From NCBI RefSeq assembly GCF_900142885.1, contig NZ_FRCL01000011.1, forward strand, positions 62,001 through 126,000: a stretch of 64,000 nucleotides of DNA, given 5' to 3'. Made by a program: the position numbers and the translations under genes. The notes below the pieces were generated by a model, which made no database searches, had not been told where the DNA came from, and saw nothing but the letters and a program-made list of their open reading frames with translations. Origin of the DNA: Flavobacterium xinjiangense (GTDB lineage: Bacteria > Bacteroidota > Bacteroidia > Flavobacteriales > Flavobacteriaceae). Every line of letters begins with the position of its first letter. Position 1 is the first letter of the stretch. Of this stretch, positions 7,517-16,500 are shown in pieces.

Positions 7517-10500
7517 TTACCTAATGATTATTTTTTTACTGAAAACTCCTTTTGTCGTCTTAACTTTCACAATATAGACTCCTGAAGGTACATTTTTAAT
7601 TGGAATTTGAATATTATTTTGTTTTTGTTCTTCTACATCCCAATTGGCAATAGCTTGACCCAATAAATTGAAAAGGAATACTTTGTTTACTGTTCCGTCC
7701 GTAAAGTTGTTCTTTATGTTTAGGGTTTTAGTGTTATTTGTGAAATAAATGAAAATGTTTTCAGGTAAAATAAAATCATCTACTTTAAGTGTTTTATCAG
7801 CAAATCGCAAGGAGAATCGGTTGTTGTATTCTCCAATAGCAAGCGAGATTTCAAAAGCACTTTCTCTAAGGTCATGGTATTGACTGGTTAGATTATCATG
7901 CAGATATATTTTAGTGGTATTCGGCATGTTTTCTAATGCATCAATTTTTATAGTGCTTAAACCTTCATTAGCTATTGTAATACCTAAAGGAATTATTTGA
8001 TCATCGTTAAAATTTGGGACAGCCTGAATTACAAACTGGCTATTGCTAATTTCCCAAAACATATCATTATCATTGGTATCAAACATAATTCCGTCATAAC
8101 CAATGTCGAATTGATTCGTTGCATTAAGATCCACTCCAACTAATAGTTGTCGATGTGCACCAATAGGAGAGTCAAAGCCCAGCCTGATTTTTGATCTTAT
8201 ATCTACTTCAGCTGCATTTGATTTAGTGGTTCCATTTGTTTTCATAAAGAGTGAACCTCCAGACAATTCTCTAACGAATGCTCTTTGGCTATTTTTGAAA
8301 ATTATGTTGCATCCAGTAGGACATATTGGGGATGTTATGCCTCCTGATAAACCATCATCGACAAAAGCATCGACAAAAAATCCTTGTGCGACTGGTATAT
8401 AGCGCTCCGGTATTTTGGAGCCATTGCCAGCTGCAGTTAGAGGACTATCAGCAACCGCCGCTGTTCCCCCCATTAAAGTGTAAGTTGCATACCCACCCTC
8501 ATATTCCGCGAGATAATGATTGTTGGAGAGACCAAAATGATCCCAGAAATAAAGGGCGCCGTTAAATATATTTTCCGTATTTCTTCCAACTTTACCGTTT
8601 ATTGTTTCTTTAATATTATCTTTTATAAATTCATCGGCATCGAGTGCGGATGGATAAGGATTTCCTATTAAATAAGTTTGATCTTTAGTTAAACTTAAAG
8701 AGATAGTTCCAGAATTAGGTTTTCCGACAAAGACATAATTTTGTGTTGAAGTAAGTGGTGCGATTCCTCCAGTTCCTTTCATGGTGAATCCTTCGCCCAC
8801 TTTTATCGACCCTGTACTTCCTATATATTTCCATTGGTAGTAATTTAGCAAAGGGTCTGATAGTGCGGGCGAATTAAAGGCCCATAACCATCGGTTACTA
8901 ATTGTTATTGGACTTGATGGTCCATCGGCACTAAACGCTCCATCAATAAATGAAATAATAGTTGTCGGGCTAGGCGTACTTGGAATAAAATTAGATAGAT
9001 CAGTGTACGTATTTGTTATAGAGGTTCCGTCTCGCAAGACGCTACCAATAGAATAATCTATGCTATTGGAACTTACCGGTGATGACCAATAATTATAATT
9101 GAAACTGTTTTTTTTACCTTGCTGGTCTCTCAATAATTTTCCGGTTCCAGTCGAAGGATTCGCCGTAATTCCTTCTTGAACTAATTGAGCTTCTCCAGTT
9201 AAACGCAAATCACCACTTGTAAGTGTGACAAGATTTTTAACAGTTAATTCAAATCCATCAATTACGCTAATTCCTTTAGCTCCGCCGGTGTTATTGGTGG
9301 TTATATTATAAAACGTTTCATTCGTTTTTATACCAATATTTATGTTTTGAATTTGATTAGCAGTCGCGCCATTAAAGGTCACGGTTCCAGTTCCAGGAAT
9401 AAAAGCACCACTGTTTCTCCAATTACCGCTAATTTGTAATTCAGAATTATTGGTCGAAACCACAGTAACTGAACCGGCTGTTGTTATTATCATATCCTTA
9501 GCACTTGCTATCCCACCGTAGGGAATTGCAAATGTGGAAGTTTTATCAATAACAGGTAATCTATTCCCGTTAGCAACAGTTGGAAGAATGTTTGCGTCTA
9601 CGGTAAATGAAGGCAATCCTTGTTCCCAGTTCTTGCAATCAAACCAGTCTGTACTTACTAGGCCTGTCCACCACCCTGTCCTACCTTGTAAAACTGTAAC
9701 TTTAGCAGAGCCCGTAATTCCTCCTGGAAAAGGAGTGCAATTTTTGTCGTTTAAGGCCGTAATCGTATAAGTAACATCGGCCTTAAGATTAGGAACGCTA
9801 AACACAAAAGGAGTTGAATTGATGTTATTTACAGTTGTGGACGTGGTCCCATTAGTGTAAGTTACGGTCCATGGCGCTACACCAGTTAATGATACGCTAA
9901 ATGTTGCAGTTCCATCATAGCAAATAGTTTGGTCTGGACCTATATTTGCAGTTGGTCTTTTATTAACTGTTACGGTAACATAGGTTGTTCCTTCAAGTCC
10001 ATAACTGGTGCAGCCATTAAGGAAGGAGGTTACCGCATAAATTGTTGTTACAGGCGGATTGACAGTAACATTAGTTGTATTGCTAACGCTAATAATTGCT
10101 CCTGTATTTTGGTTTAACCATTGGGAAGTTAACTGCGGATTCGGTGCTTGAGGAATTTTAACGTTGTCGATAGCCCATGTGCTACCTACATTAGGAACTT
10201 TAGTACCCGCAGCATTTACAGTTCCGTAAAAGAAAAATCCTATTTTAATGTTCGAATAGCCTAAATAAGCGTTCAAATTAAGAGATATGGAGTTAGCAGG
10301 ATTTGAATTTTTAAACGGATTTTTAATACTTGTATTCCCATTATAATTTGCCAAGGTCGCTGTATATGTTAATCCACCATCTAAAGAAATTTTTACCTCA
10401 GCATAATCATTCACATCATCTAATTTATAAGCATGATCGAATGTTAAATTTGCTGAAGTTAATCCTATAAGATCAAATACTGGTGTCTGCATTACAGAAG

Positions 10501-13500
10501 TTCTGTTTCCCCTTGTAATAGCAAATTTCCCATCTCCAGAATCATATTCGTCCCCCGCATTTCCATTTGTTTCACTAAATTCATTATTAACACCGTTATC
10601 ACCGCTGGCAGGAAAAATTTTATCATCGACTAGCCAACCTGGTGGGTTAGCTTGATTGAATAGACCGCCTGACGCTAGAAGCTGACTGCTTGAAAAACCA
10701 CTGGCAGAAGTCAATTGTGTGGATTCCCCTTCACATATTGTAGAAGGAGTTGCACTCACAGGAGATGGCTTAATATTTGGAATAATAAATAATGTAGAGA
10801 TTCCAGAGTTTACAATTGTACAAGAGCTATTTTGAATTACTGCCCTAAAGATGGTGGTCGCAGTTATTCCGGTATAAGTATAGGTTAAACTTCCTGCATT
10901 TCCTCTCGGTATCCAAGTGCCTCCTGCATTGGTAGAGGTTTCCCACCGCACGACAGTACCTACATTCCCATTTAACCTAATGACTCCACCCGAAGAATGG
11001 CAATCAGTTAGTTTAGTGGTTCCATTTTCCACATTACTAGGGTTAGTGGTTGAAGTGATAGTGGTTGTACCACCTACAGTAGGCGCATTCACAGTTACGT
11101 CAACGGTAAAAACCGCTCCAGGGCAATTATTCGCAGTGGGGGTAACAGTATATCGTATAACACCAGATGTTGTACCGCTATTGCTTAAAGTTTCAGCTAT
11201 TGTGTTAGTCGTACCAGTGTTAAACCCTGAAATGGTTCCGCCAGTTGGCATAGAAATAATAGCTGAGGTCCATGTAAATGTTGTGCCGCTTACAGTTGAG
11301 TTTAGTGATACATTTGTTGGCGTACCACTACAAATGGTTTGCGGTGAGGCTGAACCATTTGGTTTAGGGTTGACAATTACATCCACTATAAAAGGTGATC
11401 CTGAACAGGAGTTCGCCGTAGGAGTAACCGTATAACGAATGCTTCCTGCTGTTGTTCCGGTATTAGTTAAAATCTCTGCTATTGAAGCTCCAGAACCGCT
11501 ACCAAATCCGGTAATAGTTCCGCTCGTTGGCGTAGAAAAAATAGCTGCGGTCCAAGTAAATGTTGTACCTCCAGTACTTGGGTTTAATACGACGTTACTA
11601 ACTGAACCACTACAAATTGTTTGAGAAACGGCAGAGCCCACAGGATTAGGATTGACAGTTATTTGTCCTGTCAATGAACTATTAATACAATTACCGGCCG
11701 TTGATATGGTATAATTAAATGTTCCAGCTACCGCGGAAGAACCACTAATTGTGTAAACACCAGCGGCAGAATCGTATGACCCTATAAAATTAGCTGGTCC
11801 TGGATTCCAAGCAATGGTAGGATTGGTTCCTCCATTAGTTATGGTATATTTGATTGGAGTAATTGCTGAATTAATGCATTTTGTTTGATTGTCCGATCCT
11901 GTTCCTAAGTTCAGGCTAATACTTGAATCTGCATTGACTGTAATGGTTCCACTTACAGAAGCGTTACTACAAAGTCCTTGTGTTGTTACCGTATAACTAA
12001 AAGGTCCAACTGCAGATGGAGTACCACTTATTGTGAAAATTCTAGTTCCAGAATCGTATGAACCGGTAACACCAGCTGGTAGTGCACCAGCTGTAATGGA
12101 AGCATTAGTTCCACCGCCTCCAATGGCGTAACTAATATTAAGTACAGTATTAACGCAATTTGTTGGATTGCCTGAACCTGAAGCCGATGATAATACAATA
12201 GTTGAATTGGGATTAACCGTAACATCAACTGTAAAAGCTGTTCCTGTACAAGAATTTGCAGTAGGAGTAACGGTATAGCGAATAATTCCTGCCGTTGTCC
12301 CGGTATTGCTTAGAGTTTGAACAATTGTATTTTGAGTACCATTGCTAAAACCCGTAATTGTACCGGCTGTTGGAGCAGTTTGTATGGCAGCTGCCCAACT
12401 ATATGTTGTGCCAGCTGCAGTCGAGTTTAGTACTACATTTGTTGTCGAACCACTGCAAATCGTCTGAGCAGTGGCAGAACCCACTGGCGCGGGATTAACT
12501 GTTACGTCAACTGTAAAAGCGGTACCTATACAAGAGTTTGCAGTAGGAGTAATTGTATAGCGGACAGTCCCTGCAGATGTGCCTGTATTGGTTAAAGATT
12601 GGGCAATTATATTTCCCGAACTAGCACTAAATCCAGTAATTGTTCCACCCGTTGGATTAGTTTGAATTGCTGCAATCCAACTAAATGTTGTGCCGCTAAC
12701 GGTTGAGTTTAACGCCACATTTGTTGAAGATCCGCTACAGATAGTTTGAGTAGTGGCAGATCCTATTGGTTTTGGATTGATTGTTAATGTTACTGCTACA
12801 GATTGTATCGAGGAACAAGTATAACCTGAAGGGCCAGAAATTACCACATCATAATTACCAGCGGTCGTCAATGTTGCCGTTGGAATTGTGAAAGTAGATG
12901 CTGTAGCACCTGCTATGTTTACGCCATTTTTTCTCCATTGATAAGTCAAAGGATCGCCTCCAGCGTTTGCTGTTACTGAAAAACTAACATTTGGAGTGTC
13001 TTCACAAACGGTTTTTGAAATAGGCTGAGTAGAGACTATGATCGCTTGATCAACATTTAATGTTCTTTGAGCAGAGATAACTGATGCACATGATGATGCA
13101 CCACCAACGATTACATAATAACTACCATCATCTGATAAATTGGCTTGGTTAAAATGAAGGTTTGATGATTGTGCTCCAGAAATATTGGCTGAATTAGTCA
13201 CCGGTGTTCCGCTGGGTGCTGAGCCTTTATACCACTGATAAGTCAATCCATCTCCAATAGCAACAACATTTAAATCAGCAGGAAAACTGGCGCATACACT
13301 CGTGTTGGAAGGTTGGGTTGTAATTGCCACAGCTTTCTTAATCGTTAGAATTATAGTTGCGTTTACGGATGGACACGGACCAATCGGATCATTAGTGGTA
13401 TAGGATAGGGTAATGGTACCTGTACTAATATCAGCGGCACTTGGGGTGTAAATCGCAGTTGGTGAATTGTTATTAAATGTACCGCTTCCGCTTGTACTCC

Positions 13501-16500
13501 AAGTGGCAGAGGTAGCACTTCCTCCAAAAGAACCAGCCATAGTAGCAGTTGTGTTTGAACAAATTGTGAACGATACTCCAGCGCTAATTGTTGCTGAAGG
13601 ATTAATAGTTATAACCATTAAATCTGATGTGGTAGCGCAAGGTCCTGCAGGGTCATTAGTTGTTAATGTTAAAGTTACCGTACCGGCAGTTATTTCTGAG
13701 GCAGTTGGTGTATATGTTGCATTAAGTGTAGTGTTATTAGGACTAAATGTTCCCGCACCGCCACTCCACGTCCCTGATGTTCCCGCACCACTTATAGCGC
13801 CAGCAAGAATAACATTGGGAGTAGAGGCACAAACAGTTTGATCAATATTTGCATTGGCAACAGCTGAAGGATTAATAGTTATAACCATTTGATCTGATGC
13901 AGTAACACAAGGACCTGCAGGGTCATTAGTTGTTAATATTAAAGTTACTGTACCGGCAGTTATTTCTGAGGCAGTTGGTGTATAGGTTGCATTAAGTGTT
14001 GTGTTATTTGGACTAAATATTCCCGCACCGCCACTCCAAGTAGCTGATGTTGCCGTCCCACTTACCGCACCAGCAAGAATAACATTGGGACTGAAAGCAC
14101 AAACAGTTTGATCTGCGTTGGCGTTGGCAACAGCCGAATAATTAATAGTTATGATTATTTGGTCTGATGCTGCAGAGCAAGGTCCAGCTGGATCATTAGT
14201 TGTTAATGTTAAAGTTACCGTGCCTGCAGTTATTTCTGAGGCAGTTGGTGTATAGGTTGCATTAAGTGTTGTGTTATTAGGACTAAATGTTCCAGAACCG
14301 CCACTCCAAGTTCCTGATGTTGCCGCACCACTTATTGAACCTGCAAGAATAACATTGGGACTGGAAGCACAAACAGTTTGATCAATATTGGCATTGGCTA
14401 CAGCAGAAGGATTAATAGTTATGATCATTTGGTCTGATGCTATAGGGCAAGGTCCAGCAGGATCATTAGTTGATAATGTTAAAGTCACTGTGCCGACTGT
14501 TATTTCTGAGGCAGTTGGCGTATAGGTTGCGTTAAGTGCTGTGTTATTTGGACTAAATATTCCCGCACCGCCACTCCAAGTTGCAGTTGTAGCCGCACCA
14601 CTTATTGAACCTGCAAGAATAACATTGGGAATGGAAGCACAAACGGTTTGATCCACGTTGGCGTTGGCAACAGCCGAAGGATTAATAGTTATGATCATTT
14701 GGTCTGATGCTATAGAGCAAGGCCCTGCAGGGTCATTAGTGGTTAATGTTAAAGTCACCGTACCCACATTTATTTCTGAGGCGGTTGGGGTGTAGGTTGC
14801 ATTAAGTGTTGTATTATTAGGATTAAATGTTCCCGCGCCTCCACTCCAAGTGGCTGATGTTGCTGCGCCACTAATAGAACCTGCAAGAATAACATTGGGA
14901 CTGGAAGCGCAAACGATTTGATCCATATTGGCATTTGCTATAGCCGAAGGATTAATAGTTATGATCATTTGGTCTGATACGCTCGGGCAAGGTCCTGTAG
15001 GATCGTTAGTTGTTAGTGTTAAAGTTACTGTACCAGCTGTTATTTCTGAGGAGGTTGGTGTATAGGTTGCATTAAGTGTTGTATTATTTGGACTGAATGT
15101 TCCCGTACCTCCACTCCAAGTTACCGTTGTAGCCGCACCACTTACAGCACCTGCAAGAATAACATTGGGACTGGAAGCGCAAACAGTTTGATCAATATTG
15201 GCATTAGCGATTGCAGATGGATTCACTGTAATTGTAGCACTTCCCGAAATAGTTTGACTGCAAGATGGGGCTGTTGTGTAAGCACTATTTGTTAATGTAT
15301 ATGTTGTAGAGGAAGTCAATGCTGCTGTTGGCAAAGTTGCTGTTCCGCTTGCTCCGATATTTATTGTTGATGACCCTGAAACACCCGAAACAGTATATGT
15401 TAAAGTTGTATTTGGGGTTGCGGTGAATGTTATAATTGAAGTAGATCCAGAACAAATAGGATTTGTACCGGATACGCTAATGTTTGCTGTAGCTGCGGGC
15501 TTGATTGTAATCGTCATGTCATCAGTTACTGCCAAACAAGAACCTGCTGGATCGGATGTTGATATTGTAATTGTAATAGTTCCACCATTTACAAGAGAAG
15601 AAGGTATAGTGTAGGTGCCTTTTAAATTATTACCGTTATTTGAAAACGAACCTCCTGTAATTGAACTAGACCAGCTCCAATCTTTATTTTGTGTAATAGC
15701 ACCTCCAATTGCACCGTCTAGTATTATGCTGGTTGTACCGGCACAGATAGTTTGATCTGCTCCTGCATTTGCAAAAGCAAATGCACCAACTGACACGGCT
15801 AAACTACTTGCAGCACTTGATCCACAGACATTAATTGCTATGACAGTAACGTTACCACTTACTGCACCAGAACCTGCAGTTACGGTTAATGAAGTTGATC
15901 CCTGTCCTGAGGTTATTGACCATCCAGTAGGAACAGACCATGTGTAAGAAGTAGCATTGGCTACAGAAGCGATGGAATAAATAAGACCTGTTACAACTGG
16001 ACAAATTGCTGTAGGACCAGAAATTGTTCCTGGTGCCATTGGTATAGCAGTATTTACAGTTACTGCTAAAGTTTGCGTACCACTTGTACCACAAGAATTG
16101 GTCGCGGTTACTGTAATATTTCCACCAATTGCAGTTCCAGATGTTGAGACAGTAATAGAATTTGTATTCACTCCTGCCATTATGCTCCACCCTGAAGGTA
16201 AAGTCCATGTATAAGAAGCAGCATTTGGAACAACAGTTATGCTATAAACAAGGCCTGTTTTACTTATACACTGTTCTGTTGAACCATTTATTGCTCCCGG
16301 TGTTGCCGGTGTTGCCGGACTTACAGTTACAGCCAAAGTTTTTGCGGCACTTGTACCACAACTATTCCCAGCGGTGACGCTAATGTTTCCATTTTGACCT
16401 GCAGCACCGGATGTAACAGTAATTGAATTTGTACCTGCACCAGAAGTTATAGACCATCCTGCTGGAACTATCCAAGTATAAGTTGTCGCATTAGCTACTG

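Noticed and set aside
10917..11435. 172-codon plus-strand frame inside the giant gene, and many others there
   Set aside because: Shadows of the Val/Thr/Ala-rich repeat coding strand; the antisense of Thr/Ser-rich codons reads as Val-rich open frames.
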